Origin: UBA10649 sp963842725
Lineage (GTDB): Bacteria; Actinomycetota; Actinomycetes; S36-B12
DNA: 64,000 bases
Assembly: GCA_963842725.1 (NCBI GenBank)
Contig: CAWJHN010000004.1
Span: 62,001 to 126,000 of the forward strand
Direction: 5' to 3'
The notes under the pieces were generated by a model, which worked only from the letters and a program-made list of their open reading frames with translations, was not told where the DNA came from and ran no database searches. This document shows, piece after piece, positions 19,401-27,268 of this stretch (positions within the stretch are counted from its first letter, which is position 1; each line of letters opens with the position of its first letter). Position numbers and translations under genes: made by a program.

Positions 19401-20220
19401 CGGGGTCACCGTTGGCGAATCGGTCGGGCATCACGAAGTAGAACTTCTCGCCGACGGCTGCCTGCCGCACGCTGTTGCCGGCCAGCGCGTCGTCGCCCGG
19501 AAGCGTCCCACTGCCCTGGCCCTGAACCGTGACGGTCGGGATGTTGTTCGACGGCGAATACGAGATGGTGACCCGATCGCCGAGTTGGCCGACGCTGAAG
19601 GGGATGTTCGCGGAGCCGCCACCGGCTCCATAGCTGAGGGTCCACGCTTCATCGCGCGCGACCTTGAACTCGTAGTCGCCGACCGGGAGGGCATCGGTGG
19701 TCAGGGTGTAGGTGCCGTCTCCGTCCGGGTCCTGCAGCCAGGAGCGCAGGCAGTCCGGCTGCCAGTCGCCCGGGCAGCCGAGCTCGCTCTGGAAGCTGCC
19801 GGCCGCCGTGGCGATGGCAGCTGACTGGGTATCCGTCACCCAGTGGGTCTGGTGGTCGTAGTAGAACTTCACCGATGCCGCTTCGGCCAGGGTGAGACCG
19901 ATGTTGGTCGATCCGGTGTTGCTTCCGTAGCTCTCGTCCCAGGCGTTGTTGAGCGCCGCCTTGTACTCCCAGGACCCCGCCGGCACGTCGAAGCTCCCCT
20001 GCCAGACGCCGTCCGAGGCGTCGAGGGACAGCTGGGTGACGGCGCAGTCCGGCTGCCAGTCGCCAGGGCAGCCCAGTTCGCTCTGGAGGCTGCCGGCGAT
20101 CGTCACCGACGTCGGGTCCGGGGTGACCGCGGCACCTGCCGCGCCTGCGGGGACGGTCACCGAGGCCGCGAGGAGCGCCCCCATCAGCAGGGCTCGGCCG
20201 TACGGACGCATCGCGCTCAT
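13471..20220 (-). CDS. secreted bifunctional alpha-amylase / pullulanase (amylopullulanase), 2249 aa
   Basis: A Sec signal peptide (residues 1-30, ending AGAAGA) is followed by two X25-type starch-associated modules (about 33-125 and 138-225), both with ELGCPGDWQPDC. A GH13 alpha-amylase follows at about 255-790, with GYRIDTVKH near 513 holding the nucleophile Asp, FFFGEVFDG near 547 holding the acid Glu, and LGNHDMGR near 617. An Ig-like spacer and three PUD/CBM41-type modules start near 920, 1025 and 1130. The second catalytic part is a CBM48 plus GH13_14 pullulanase at about 1330-2080, with GFRFDLMGH near 1720 and GEGWNFGE near 1757. A DUF3372-like C-terminal beta domain and an Ig-like tail complete it. 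The predicted role is extracellular breakdown of alpha-1,4 and alpha-1,6 bonds in starch, glycogen or pullulan. The protein is intact. Confidence 0.95.
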   Translation of the reverse strand: MSAMRPYGRALLMGALLAASVTVPAGAAGAAVTPDPTSVTIAGSLQSELGCPGDWQPDCAVTQLSLDASDGVWQGSFDVPAGSWEYKAALNNAWDESYGSNTGSTNIGLTLAEAASVKFYYDHQTHWVTDTQSAAIATAAGSFQSELGCPGDWQPDCLRSWLQDPDGDGTYTLTTDALPVGDYEFKVARDEAWTLSYGAGGGSANIPFSVGQLGDRVTISYSPSNNIPTVTVQGQGSGTLPGDDALAGNSVRQAAVGEKFYFVMPDRFANGDPGNDTAGVDPAEGRLVHGLDPTDKGFYHGGDLAGLMDKLDYLDQMGITAVWMTPMFTNRWVQGAGTDVSAGYHGYWTVDYTQIDPHFGTNQQMADLISAAHARGIKVFFDIITNHTADVIAYEEGQDTYRTKGAYPYLDANGVEFDDATVAGTAGFPDLNSGSFPYTPTIPAGLEGSKTPAWLNDVTVYHNRGNSTFAGESSQYGDFFGLDDLFTEDPTVVNGMIDIFTTWISELGIDGYRIDTVKHVNDEFWTAFAPAIQAFAVANGKPDFFFFGEVFDGNPSFTSRYTTELKLPAILDFAFQDKARGFAQGGATDSLRDLFLQDDLYIDADSNAYSLPTFLGNHDMGRIGYFLRDSDEKLARSELAHSLMYLSRGNPVVYYGDEQGFVGDGGDKDARQDMFPSQVASYNDDDLIGTAATTADDNFDTTHPIYLHISDLGALTEAHPALRSGLQQHRFSASGAGIYAFSRMDWAEGIEYVVALNNATTEKTASIPTYSSSMDFSGIWPAGLAAATTNGARELSVTVPPLSAVVYRADSVVADTPAPGISVSSPPADTVVTGLVNLSASVSGSAPAEVTFAVRADGGAWTVVGTDDNKPYSMQYDVSRYAKGAVLDVRAIVKTRSGALNADMISVTAGETTPPPPVTGSGAEYLVVHYNRPDGNYDGWGLHLWGDIEGTVDWASPIPFSGEDAYGRFAWVKVKPGGSNVGFIVHNGDVKDPDGDRSVNPQVTPEIWLTSGDAGVDASLAAARGFARIHYDRTADDYAGWGLHLWGDAIAAGVGTDWASPRPYDGIDDFGAYWDVPLQNPQAALNFIIHNGDNKDVNSDETFVPAVAGEVWRNQGDASIHRTRGAAQDYAEIHYHRADGNYGDYTSSNSNDFWGMHTWTGAASPTEWTTPLKPVRVDAFGPVFQVPLVADATQLNFIIHRGDAKDPNADQSLDLTVYGNQTWFVSGQAKDNQIQWLLPVVGRGVDADLTKAQAQWVTRDTVLWKAESPDTLSYSLLWSADGGITAGAAGAVGGRTIRLSYDPAGMTPELAAKWPHLAGYQAFKVRRADLASVPQALRGQVVAVEKAADGTLRRATSVQIPGVLDDLYAAQATQADLGATVSGRTTTLRLWAPTAQTARVRVFDSAGAADPTATLDMVRDDASGVWSVSAENLTGRYYLYEVVVWAPSTQAVVTNLVTDPYSLSLSTNSARSQVVDLDSRSLEPRGWDRVKKPPLKQPEDISIYELHVRDFSANDASVPANKRGTFAAFALEDTNGTEHLEELADAGLTHVHLLPAFDFATVNEDRSAWEQPQDSDLAGLPPDSEGQQAAVTATAGRDGFNWGYDPWHYTVPEGSYSTDPQGSRRIVEFRDMVKALNSEGLRVVMDVVYNHTTAAGQDPKSVLDRLVPGYYQRLNDKGAIETSTCCSNTASEHAMMEKLLIDSVVTWARDYKVDGFRFDLMGHHSKQNMLNLRAALDALTLKKDGVDGKSIYLYGEGWNFGEVANNARFVQATQANMAGTGIGTFNDRLRDAVRGGGPFDGGDDLVKNQGLINGLWYDPNEKVEGPGGPSVADRKAELLLSADQVRVGLAGNLADYSFVDRTGATVKGSQVDYNGSPTGYTGDPQENIVYVEAHDNQTLFDISQYKHPRDTSMADRVRAQNLGIDYALLSQGVPFMHAGMELLRSKSLDRNSYDSGDWFNRLDFTGQTNNWGVGLPPAGDNGANWPLIQPLLADPALRPAPSDIASTTAHTAEMLQIRGSSPLFRLGTAAQVSDRLVFHNTGPDQVPGLIVMELADPSRDPLPGGDLDRDADGIVVVFNATDDPVTYQLPSLKGADIALHTVQAESADPIVRSAAFDTGTGTFTVPARTTAVFVEAKGGMPPVVSAKLVPIQVGAKQGKFRVDIECSDDVTENCLVVADINGVPVADGDVVMLVVNPGPQKVERSPGTGVITIKAPSFTMTVTCTDEAGYSTTVTVAPQFRAPGRPPQD

Positions 20221-20442
20221 CGGAGTCTCCAGTCATGCGGGGCCAGTGTGCGAGCGGAGCATCCGGCGATGTCACTGTCGAGACGCACTCGACCATCTGC
20301 AGACGCACGCCACCGGACGCCAATCGCCCGTGGGTGGCTGGGCTGCGCGGTCGCACCAGGACAGGGATCCCGCTTGTCCGTCCGCTCCGCAAGCACCGTA
20401 GCGCTCGACCGTGCCCACTATGCGACCTTTAATCCACTTCTA

Positions 20443-20486
20443 ACCGGTCAGCCCGTCATGCGTCCGGTCTCATGGCCCACATCGAC
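20443..20486 (-). repeat. dispersed copy of the end of the NarL-type regulator gene
   Basis: Positions 20443-20486 align with 23063-23107, the stop codon and last dozen codons of the response regulator gene, with three or four substitutions and one missing base. On the minus strand the copy would encode HETGRMTG-stop against YETGRMAG-stop in the intact gene. The single-base deletion breaks the frame, so this is a remnant. Confidence 0.7.
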
Positions 20487-20504
20487 TGCTTCGCTTCGGC
20501 CGCA

Positions 20505-20540
20505 CGACCTGCCGCACGACCTGCCGCAGGACCTGCCGCA
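20505..20540 (+). repeat. three 12-bp tandem repeats
   Basis: CGACCTGCCGCA occurs at 20505-20516 and 20517-20528, followed by GGACCTGCCGCA at 20529-20540. It lies in non-coding DNA and is too short and too regular for a CRISPR array. Confidence 0.85.
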
Positions 20541-20776
20541 CCGGATGGTGCGGGAGTCCCGGATGCATCCCGCAGCGATGGTCAACGCCACGCGGACGAC
20601 GTTCTGCGTGGCTGCCGGCACGACGGCGGCCAGCAACCGACGAGCAGCACCGCACGCTGGATCCGAGGGGCGACGACTACCACCTGGCTGGTCGCGCCGA
20701 ACGCGTGGGCATTAGTGACAACCCGCTTCTCGACGCACCGGACAAGGTCGTACGTGATGGTGTGGCATGTCGTGCG

Positions 20777-21307
20777 CTACTCCCGGCAGAGAGCCTTCAG
20801 TTCGCCCAATTTGTCGGAGGTGTCCTGCGCGTCGCGCAGGGCCTTCGCCGACTCGGAGCCCGCGATCCGGCCATCCTCCGCAGCCTTCTCGAGCGTCTCC
20901 CGCCACAGAACCAGCGATCGGTACACGAGATTGAGCTTGCTCGCCACGAGCCAGAAGCGCTGGTCCTCCGGTGGATCATCGACGAAGGTCATTTGCGCCG
21001 TGCTGGATGTCTGGAAGGCGGTCTTCACCTGCGGAGTGGCCCGGTCGACGTACGCAGAGACTCGGTCCACGTCGCTCGTCGTGCTCACGGAGGCGTCAGT
21101 TGGCCCCTGCTCGACGGCGAGAATCGGGGGGCACACCGCTTCCACGTAGGACGATGCCTGGGGGCTCGGCTCGGCCGATGCGGCCGTCGCGGTTGCCGGA
21201 CCCGAACTCTGCTGCGACGGGGATGCCGGGTTCGACGACGTCTGGCCCGACGAGCAGCCCGTCAGCGCCAACACACTGACAGCAATGGCCGCGTTGATCC
21301 TGCGCAT
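20777..21307 (-). CDS. putative lipoprotein
   Basis: The 176-residue product starts MRRINAAIAVSVLALTGCSS, a lipoprotein signal peptide with an LTGC lipobox at residues 15-18. A Ser/Pro/Thr-rich linker follows to about residue 55. The mature domain is mostly helical, with conserved-looking segments VCPPILAVEQ near 62, DRVSAYVDRATPQVKTAF and a final LKALC. A Cys near the start of the domain and one at the end (ALCRE) could form a disulphide. No family is recognised. The ATG at 21307 is chosen over longer frames because it gives the signal peptide directly. Confidence 0.75.
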   Translation of the reverse strand: MRRINAAIAVSVLALTGCSSGQTSSNPASPSQQSSGPATATAASAEPSPQASSYVEAVCPPILAVEQGPTDASVSTTSDVDRVSAYVDRATPQVKTAFQTSSTAQMTFVDDPPEDQRFWLVASKLNLVYRSLVLWRETLEKAAEDGRIAGSESAKALRDAQDTSDKLGELKALCRE

Positions 21308-21440
21308 GGGTGCCTTCTGCCTCGTCGGTGCTGGCACCGCCGATGCGGCGGTGAGCGTCCTGTCGCCCGTCAGGTGGCCAGCGTAGTTGGGGACCATCAT
21401 GACCTGGCAACGACCAGCTGCCGCTCGGCAGAATGGCGCC

Positions 21441-22970
21441 ATGGTCTCGATGTCGTTCGTCAATCGGCTCTACACGGTGGGCAGCCTGAGCAACTCGGAG
21501 CTGGGTCCCTCCTACCGCGTGAAGAATCGGCTGTTCGACGCGACGCTCACCCGGGTGACAAGGGTCACGATCGACGACGTGTCGTACGACCTGGAGACCA
21601 CTGAGATCGTCGTCGACCACGTCGCCCACCGGGCAGGGTCGATCTCCCGGGCCGCCCCCCTGCCCTTCTCGCTGCGGACCGAGCTGGAGGTCAGGGTCAA
21701 GGGCCCCATGCTGATGGAAGGTCCCCACACGATCGGATCCGAGTTCGTCTGCGAGCCGTTCGGCACGCTTGAGTTCGAGGCAGTCGACTACATCGTGCAG
21801 CCATCGCCAAACCGACCGCATATCCCGCGACAGGAAGACGATTGGAGTCCCGCCGCGATCAGGGAGCGCCGTGACTTCATCGCAGACGTCACCGGGGTGA
21901 CACTGGAGCATGCGGCACGGATCTCCTTCGAGCCCGAACTGACGCGGGGGAACATCGAGCATCTGGTCGGGACCGTCCAGGTCCCACTGGGGGTTGCCGG
22001 TCCGCTGCGGATCAACGGCGAGCACGCCTGCGGCGAGTTCCTCGTCCCCCTGGCAACGACCGAGGGCACGCTGGTCGCCTCGTACAACCGAGGTATGAAG
22101 GTCCTGAATGCTGCCGGCGGCGTCACCTGCACGGTTCAGGACGACTCGATGCAGCGCGCGCCCGTCTTCATCTTCGACAGCGCGCGGGAGGCCCGTGCGT
22201 TCACACAGTGGCTGCAGAAGAACGTGGCGAAGATCGGCGAGATCGCGGAGAGCACCACGAGCGTGGGCAAGATGCTGCGCATCGAGACGTACCTCGCCCA
22301 TCGATTCGCGTTCTGCCGATTCGACTTCACCACGGGGGACGCCGCCGGTCAGAACATGGTTAGCAAGGCGACCTTCGCGGCGACGTCGTGGATCGTCTCC
22401 GAGCGGCCCGAGATCCGGCACTTCTACCTGGAGTCCAATTTCGCCACCGACAAGAAGGCATCCCTGGTCAACGTGATGCAGACTCGTGGGAAACGCGTCA
22501 CCGCGGAGGCGTTGATCCCACGCCAGGTACTCGGGAAGGTGATGCGGGTGACCCCAGAGGCACTCGTGCGCCATGGCGCCGTTGCGAACGTGGGAGCGTT
22601 CCTCTCCGGCGCGGTGAACAACGGCCTGCAGTCCTCCAACGGGGTGACAGCCCTCTTCATCGCATGCGGCCAGGACGTTGCGAACGTGGCAGAGTCCTCC
22701 GCCGCCGTGATCCACAGTGAGCTGGTCGATGAGGGCCTGTATGTCGCGATCACATTGCCGTCCCTCATCGTTGCGACGCATGGCGGCGGTACCGGACTTC
22801 CGACTCAGGCGGAGTGTCTGGCGATGCTGGACTGCACCGGGGCTGGCAAGGTGAACGCTCTCGCCGAAATCGTTGCCGGAACCGTCCTGGCCGGGGAGAT
22901 CTCCCTTGCGTCGGCGATATCGGCCCTGGACTGGGTCAGTTCCCACGAGCAATACGGCCGCAACCGGTAA
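21441..22970 (+). CDS. hydroxymethylglutaryl-CoA reductase, class I type, with N-terminal extension
   Basis: The 509-residue soluble protein carries all class I HMG-CoA reductase catalytic signatures. These are LATTEGTLVAS with Glu208, the dinucleotide-site motif GDAAGQNMVSK, TDKKASLVN with Lys338/339, GQDVANVAES with Asp412, and His502 in SSHEQYGRNR at the C-terminus. It would reduce HMG-CoA to mevalonate with NADPH. The first ~130 residues are an extra beta-rich domain with no membrane anchor and no family I recognise. No other mevalonate-pathway gene is in the window, so it stands alone. The start could be ATG 21441 or 21450; no strong ribosome site decides. Confidence 0.9.
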   Translation: MVSMSFVNRLYTVGSLSNSELGPSYRVKNRLFDATLTRVTRVTIDDVSYDLETTEIVVDHVAHRAGSISRAAPLPFSLRTELEVRVKGPMLMEGPHTIGSEFVCEPFGTLEFEAVDYIVQPSPNRPHIPRQEDDWSPAAIRERRDFIADVTGVTLEHAARISFEPELTRGNIEHLVGTVQVPLGVAGPLRINGEHACGEFLVPLATTEGTLVASYNRGMKVLNAAGGVTCTVQDDSMQRAPVFIFDSAREARAFTQWLQKNVAKIGEIAESTTSVGKMLRIETYLAHRFAFCRFDFTTGDAAGQNMVSKATFAATSWIVSERPEIRHFYLESNFATDKKASLVNVMQTRGKRVTAEALIPRQVLGKVMRVTPEALVRHGAVANVGAFLSGAVNNGLQSSNGVTALFIACGQDVANVAESSAAVIHSELVDEGLYVAITLPSLIVATHGGGTGLPTQAECLAMLDCTGAGKVNALAEIVAGTVLAGEISLASAISALDWVSSHEQYGRNR

Positions 22971-23068
22971 GCCGCTGCCTGCCGAAGTCGCGAACCGCGT
23001 CCACCAGTCACTCGGCCGGTCACGACCGGCCGCTGGACGAGACCGGGAACGACCCGGCGCGGGACCGG

Positions 23069-23725
23069 TCAGCCGGCCATGCGTCCGGTCTCATAGGCCC
23101 ACATCGCCATCTCGACCCTGTTCCGCGCACCGATCTTGCCCATCAGGCTGGTCAGGTGGGTCTTCACGGTGCTGAGGCTGATGTGGAGCTCGTCGGCGAT
23201 CTCCGCGTTGGTGCGTCCTCGAGCCAGCGTGACGAGGACCTCCTCCTCACGGCTGGTGAGTGGCGCGATGGGCTGCGCGGGCGACGGCTCGGCCCGGGAG
23301 CGGGAGAACTCCGCCAGCAGGCGGACGGTCACGTTCGGCGCGATCAGCGCGTCCCCTGCAGCGGCCGCGTGGATCGCCTGGCTCAGCAGGGCCGGCCCGC
23401 AGTCCTTGAGCAGGAAGCCCCTCGCACCGGCCTTGAGGGCGCCGTGCACGTACTCGTCGAGGTCGAAGGTGGTGATGACGACGATCGCCAGCGGGTCGGC
23501 GACGTCGGGTCCGGCCAGCTGCCGGGTCGCCTCGATGCCGTCCATGTCGGGCATGCGAATGTCGAACAGGCAGACGTCCGGGTGCAGCTCGCGGGCCAGC
23601 CGGATCGCCTCGCGTCCGTTTGTCGCCTGCCCCACCACCTCGATGCCGGCCTGGGCGTCGAGGATCATCGTCAGGCCCGTGCGCACGAGCTCCTGGTCGT
23701 CGGCGACGAGAACGCGGATGGTCAT
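23069..23725 (-). CDS. NarL/LuxR-family response regulator
   Basis: The 218-residue protein has a receiver domain (residues 1-120) with acidic residues Asp9 and Asp10, phospho-acceptor Asp55 (LFDIRMPD), the switch Thr in VVITTF and Lys in FLLKD. A LuxR-type HTH follows at about 150-212 (LTSREEEVLVTLARGRTNAE, then IADELHISLSTVKTHL). Its start overlaps the stop of the kinase gene (ATGA, 23722-23725), so the pair is translationally coupled. Its tail is partly duplicated at 20443-20486. Confidence 0.95.
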   Translation of the reverse strand: MTIRVLVADDQELVRTGLTMILDAQAGIEVVGQATNGREAIRLARELHPDVCLFDIRMPDMDGIEATRQLAGPDVADPLAIVVITTFDLDEYVHGALKAGARGFLLKDCGPALLSQAIHAAAAGDALIAPNVTVRLLAEFSRSRAEPSPAQPIAPLTSREEEVLVTLARGRTNAEIADELHISLSTVKTHLTSLMGKIGARNRVEMAMWAYETGRMAG

Positions 23726-24867
23726 CGCGAGGCACCGACCCGGGGGAGCACGGCGGTGACGGCCCAGCCGCCGTCTGGCCGCGGACCTGCCTCGAGGGTG
23801 CCGCCGAGCATCGTGGCGCGCTCGGTCATGCCCACGATGCCGTACCCCGACGTCGCACGGCCGGCCGGCGTCGGGTCCCCGTCATCGACGACCGTGAGTC
23901 GCACGCTGTGGTCGTCACCGACGACGCCGACGTCGATGTGGGAGGCGTTGCGGGCGTGCCGCACGGCGTTCGTGATCGACTCCTGCGCCATCCGGTAGAG
24001 GGCGGCGTCCATCGACGGACGGAGGCCCTCGAGGTCCCCCGAGAGCTCGACCCTGACGAGTGGTGCGTCGGCCACTGTCGACGTGAGCAGCCGGATGTCC
24101 GCCACCCCGCGCTGGGGCGTGAGCTCGGCCGCCTGTCCGTCCCGAAGGGCGCCGACCATGTCGCGCATCTCGACCAGTGCGCGAGTCGCCTCGGACTCGA
24201 TGACCCGCAGTGCCTCCAGCGCTGCCTCCGGACGGGAGCCCGCCATGACGCTGCCGGCCTGGGCCTGGATGGCGATGGCGGACACGTGATGGGCGACGGT
24301 GTCGTGGAGTTCGCGGGCGAGCAGCTCGCGCTCGCGCAGCTTCACCTGGTCATACTCGCGGCTGCGCGCGGTGCCTCGCCACCGCACGGCCAGCCCGAGC
24401 AGGGCGGGGGCGAGCAGGAAGGGGATGCCGAGGAGCAGGTCGCCGAAAGCGCCGTGCACCGTCTCGCGGATGATGTGCGTGCCCAGGGTGAGGACGAGGC
24501 CGATGATGATGTCCCTGCCCGACGCCCATCGGCCGAGGGCGTACGGCAGGAGCAGGACGAACGCCATCGAGTAGAGCCCGAAGGTCGCCTCCGGGCTGTA
24601 GGGGGCCACCAGGTCGAGGACGGAGATCGAGCCGAACACGACGACGGTGACGGCAAGGGGATGCGTACGCCGCCACAGCAGCGTGACCGCGAGAACGAGA
24701 CACAGGGCCAGGGCTGCTGGACGCCACGTCACATCGGGGCGGAGGAGACCCTCGAGGAGCGCCGCGGTCACCAGCAGGCCGACCAGCACCCAGTCGCGCC
24801 AGACCCGTCTGGGAGGGTTCGGCACTGCTGGTTCGTCCCACAGCGACGTCAGCCCGTTTCGTACCAC
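23722..24867 (-). CDS. NarL-type sensor histidine kinase
   Basis: The 381-residue protein, starting at GTG 24867 after a cytoplasmic VRNGLTSLWDEPAVP leader, has four to six transmembrane segments in residues ~25-165. A HisKA_3 box follows (ELLARELHDTVAHHVSAIAI, with the phospho-acceptor His) and then a HATPase_c domain with AQESITNAVRHARNAS and GYGIVGMTERA. This is the DesK/NarX-like type common in Actinobacteria, often sensing membrane or cell-wall stress. It is divergent from an MMPL-type transporter, a frequent target arrangement. Longer upstream starts are open but unconvincing. Confidence 0.9.
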   Translation of the reverse strand: MVRNGLTSLWDEPAVPNPPRRVWRDWVLVGLLVTAALLEGLLRPDVTWRPAALALCLVLAVTLLWRRTHPLAVTVVVFGSISVLDLVAPYSPEATFGLYSMAFVLLLPYALGRWASGRDIIIGLVLTLGTHIIRETVHGAFGDLLLGIPFLLAPALLGLAVRWRGTARSREYDQVKLRERELLARELHDTVAHHVSAIAIQAQAGSVMAGSRPEAALEALRVIESEATRALVEMRDMVGALRDGQAAELTPQRGVADIRLLTSTVADAPLVRVELSGDLEGLRPSMDAALYRMAQESITNAVRHARNASHIDVGVVGDDHSVRLTVVDDGDPTPAGRATSGYGIVGMTERATMLGGTLEAGPRPDGGWAVTAVLPRVGASR

Positions 24868-25045
24868 ATCTGCAGGGTAGAGGAGCGGCTCCCGCTGCGG
24901 CTCGGCCGAAAGGACGATGCGGACGCCCGCCTTCCGGGCGACGCGATTGTGGCCCGCAGACCGATCCGCTCGATCCGGCGGGCGGCCACCCTGATTGGTG
25001 TTCGGCACACCGCCGTCGCGCACGCAGATTCCGGGAGACCGCATC

Positions 25046-27235
25046 ATGTCGAGATACCTCTACCGCTGGGGCCGATTCGCCGCCGGGCATGCCTGGCTCG
25101 TCATCGTGGGATGGGTGATCGCGGCGCTGCTCGTGGTCGGGTCGTCCGCGACCCTGGGGGAGAAGATGGAGGACTCCTTCGCCGTCCCCGGCCTCGACTC
25201 GCAGTCCGCCGTCGACCTCCTGCAGTCGGCCGGCTCGGCCGGGGGCGGCATCACGGCGCAGGTTGTCATGACGCCACTCGACGATGCCGCGACCTTCACC
25301 CAATCCGTGGCCGCTCGGACGGCGCTGGCCCAGGTCGATGCCGCCGTCGGGGACCTGCCGCACGTGCTGGGAACCCGTCAGGAGATCTCCCCGGACGGCA
25401 GCGTCGCCATCATCCGCGTGCAGTACCCCACCGTCGACGCCATCACCGCCGCCGACCTCGATGGCCTGAAGGCCGTCGTTGCCGACGCGCGAGCAGGGTC
25501 GCCGTTGCAGATCGAGATGGGAGGGGACCTGTTCTTCACGTTCGAGGAGGCCCAGACCGGCACGGGGGAGCTGGTCGGGATCGTCGCCGCGATGATCATC
25601 CTCCTCATCGCATTCGGGTCGATCATCGCCATGGGACTGCCGATCGGCATCGCCCTGTTCGGACTCGCGGTCGGCGTCAGCTCGATGGCTCTGGTCACCC
25701 GGATCGTGGACATCCCGAGCTGGGCGCCGCAGATGGCCACCATGATCGCCCTCGGCGTCGGCATCGACTACGCCCTGTTCCTGGTGACCCGCCACCGCGA
25801 GTTCCTCGCCCAGGGGATGCCCGTCGCGGAGGCGGCCGGCCAAGCGGTCGCCACGGCCGGCAGGACGGTCATCTTCGCCGGCGGCACCGTCGTCATCGCC
25901 GTGCTCGGCATGGCCTTCGCCGGCATACCGTTCATGACGGCGGCCGGGATCGCGACGTCGATCATCATCCTCGTCATGGTGCTGGCCTCGGTGACGTTGC
26001 TGCCCGCCTTCCTCGGCCTCGCGGGACAGCGCATCAACCGGCGCACCCACCGCGGCGTCGCCCTGCCCGGTGACCATCATGTGAGCGCCCGTTGGCTGCG
26101 ATGGGGCGGGCACGTGTCGCGGCACGCCTGGACCTACCTCGTGACCACGACCGTGCTCCTTCTCGCGCTGGCCGCTCCGGTGCTCGCCATCCGCCTGGGC
26201 TTCCCCGACGAGGGCTCCCTTCCCCCGTCGCGCTCCGAGCGCCTGGCCTACGACCTGGCGGCGAAGGGCTTCGGGCCTGGCATCAACGGGCCGCTGCTCA
26301 TCGCGGTGGACATCTCCGGCGACGCGGGTGTCGTTGCGCCGCTGCGCGACGCGATCGCGGCAGATGCAGGGATCGCGTCGGTCATGCCGCCCGAGGTCGA
26401 CGCGGCGGCCGGGGTCGCCACCATCCTGGCGTTCCCGACGAGCGCGCCGCAGGACGACACGACCCTGGCCACCATCGACCGACTGCGGCAGGAGGTGTTC
26501 CCGTTGGTTCTTGCCGACAGCCCGGCTCACGCCCACGTCGGCGGCCAGACCGCGAGCTGGGGGGACATCGGCAGCAAGGTGCGCGACCGGCTGCCGGTCT
26601 TCATCGCCGGGGTGATCCTCATGTCGAGCCTGCTGCTGCTGCTCGTGTTCCGGTCGGTGATCGTGCCGCTGAAGGCAGCGGCCATGACCCTCCTGAGCAT
26701 CGGCGCGGCATACGGGGTGATCGTCATGGTGTTCCAGTGGGGATGGGGGATGGAGGCCATCGGCCTCGAGTCGACGGTGCCCGTGATCCCGTTCATCCCG
26801 ATGTTCATGTTCGCGGTCCTCTTCGGCCTGTCGATGGACTACGAGGTCTTCCTGCTGTCGCGAATCCGCGAGGAGTACCTGCGCACCGGTGACGCAGGCT
26901 CGTCGGTGATCCGGGGCATCGCATCGTCGGCCCGCGTCATCACGTCCGCCGCCCTGATCATGATCTGCGTCTACCTCGGATTCGTCCTCGGCGAGGACCC
27001 GGCCACGAAGATGATGGGCCTGGGTCTCGCCACGGCGATCCTGATCGACGCAACCGTGGTGCGCATGGTCCTGGTGCCGGCGGCGATGACGCTCATGGGA
27101 GCGGCGAACTGGTGGCTTCCGCGGTGGCTCGATCGGCTGCTGCCTCAGGTCGATGTCGAGGGCCCGGACGCGATGGGCGAGCCGGCTCCGGAGTCGTCCG
27201 CGACGCCGGCCGGCCAGCATGTGGCCGCGGGGTGA
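25046..27235 (+). CDS. MMPL/RND-family membrane transporter
   Basis: The 729-residue protein has the MMPL architecture. A TM helix at about 13-35 is followed by a periplasmic-type loop, five helices at about 170-330, a second TM near 370-390, a second loop, and helices to about 700. Family signatures are the GVGIDYALFLVTRHREF motif in the first half (near residue 240) and the matching GLSMDYEVFLLSRIREEYL in the second half (near residue 595). These Asp-Tyr motifs carry the proton-relay residues. MMPL proteins export lipids or drugs. Divergence from the NarL-type two-component genes suggests control by that system. Confidence 0.93.
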   Translation: MSRYLYRWGRFAAGHAWLVIVGWVIAALLVVGSSATLGEKMEDSFAVPGLDSQSAVDLLQSAGSAGGGITAQVVMTPLDDAATFTQSVAARTALAQVDAAVGDLPHVLGTRQEISPDGSVAIIRVQYPTVDAITAADLDGLKAVVADARAGSPLQIEMGGDLFFTFEEAQTGTGELVGIVAAMIILLIAFGSIIAMGLPIGIALFGLAVGVSSMALVTRIVDIPSWAPQMATMIALGVGIDYALFLVTRHREFLAQGMPVAEAAGQAVATAGRTVIFAGGTVVIAVLGMAFAGIPFMTAAGIATSIIILVMVLASVTLLPAFLGLAGQRINRRTHRGVALPGDHHVSARWLRWGGHVSRHAWTYLVTTTVLLLALAAPVLAIRLGFPDEGSLPPSRSERLAYDLAAKGFGPGINGPLLIAVDISGDAGVVAPLRDAIAADAGIASVMPPEVDAAAGVATILAFPTSAPQDDTTLATIDRLRQEVFPLVLADSPAHAHVGGQTASWGDIGSKVRDRLPVFIAGVILMSSLLLLLVFRSVIVPLKAAAMTLLSIGAAYGVIVMVFQWGWGMEAIGLESTVPVIPFIPMFMFAVLFGLSMDYEVFLLSRIREEYLRTGDAGSSVIRGIASSARVITSAALIMICVYLGFVLGEDPATKMMGLGLATAILIDATVVRMVLVPAAMTLMGAANWWLPRWLDRLLPQVDVEGPDAMGEPAPESSATPAGQHVAAG

Positions 27236-27268
27236 CGCCGTGATGGCACGTCGGCCAAGGCAGGACCC

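Larger units (their letters stand above)
20221..20776. other. 556-bp non-coding stretch with short repeats
   Basis: This gap separates the amylopullulanase start from the lipoprotein stop. It contains a 44-bp partial copy of the NarL-type regulator gene tail (20443-20486) and three 12-bp tandem repeats (20505-20540). No complete gene was recognised. The part nearest 20220 should carry the amylopullulanase promoter. Confidence 0.6.

Noticed and set aside
20505..20540. Tandem repeats considered as a CRISPR array
   Set aside because: Units of 12 bp are directly contiguous, with no spacers and no cas genes nearby.
20443..23107. Composite mobile element bounded by the two regulator-tail copies
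   Set aside because: The copies are imperfect, one is inside a functional gene end, and there is no transposase or integrase between them.
24350..27220. A 956-codon open frame antisense to the MMPL gene
   Set aside because: It has no recognisable domain, is dominated by charged residues typical of antisense frames in G+C-rich DNA, and runs through the intact MMPL and kinase genes.
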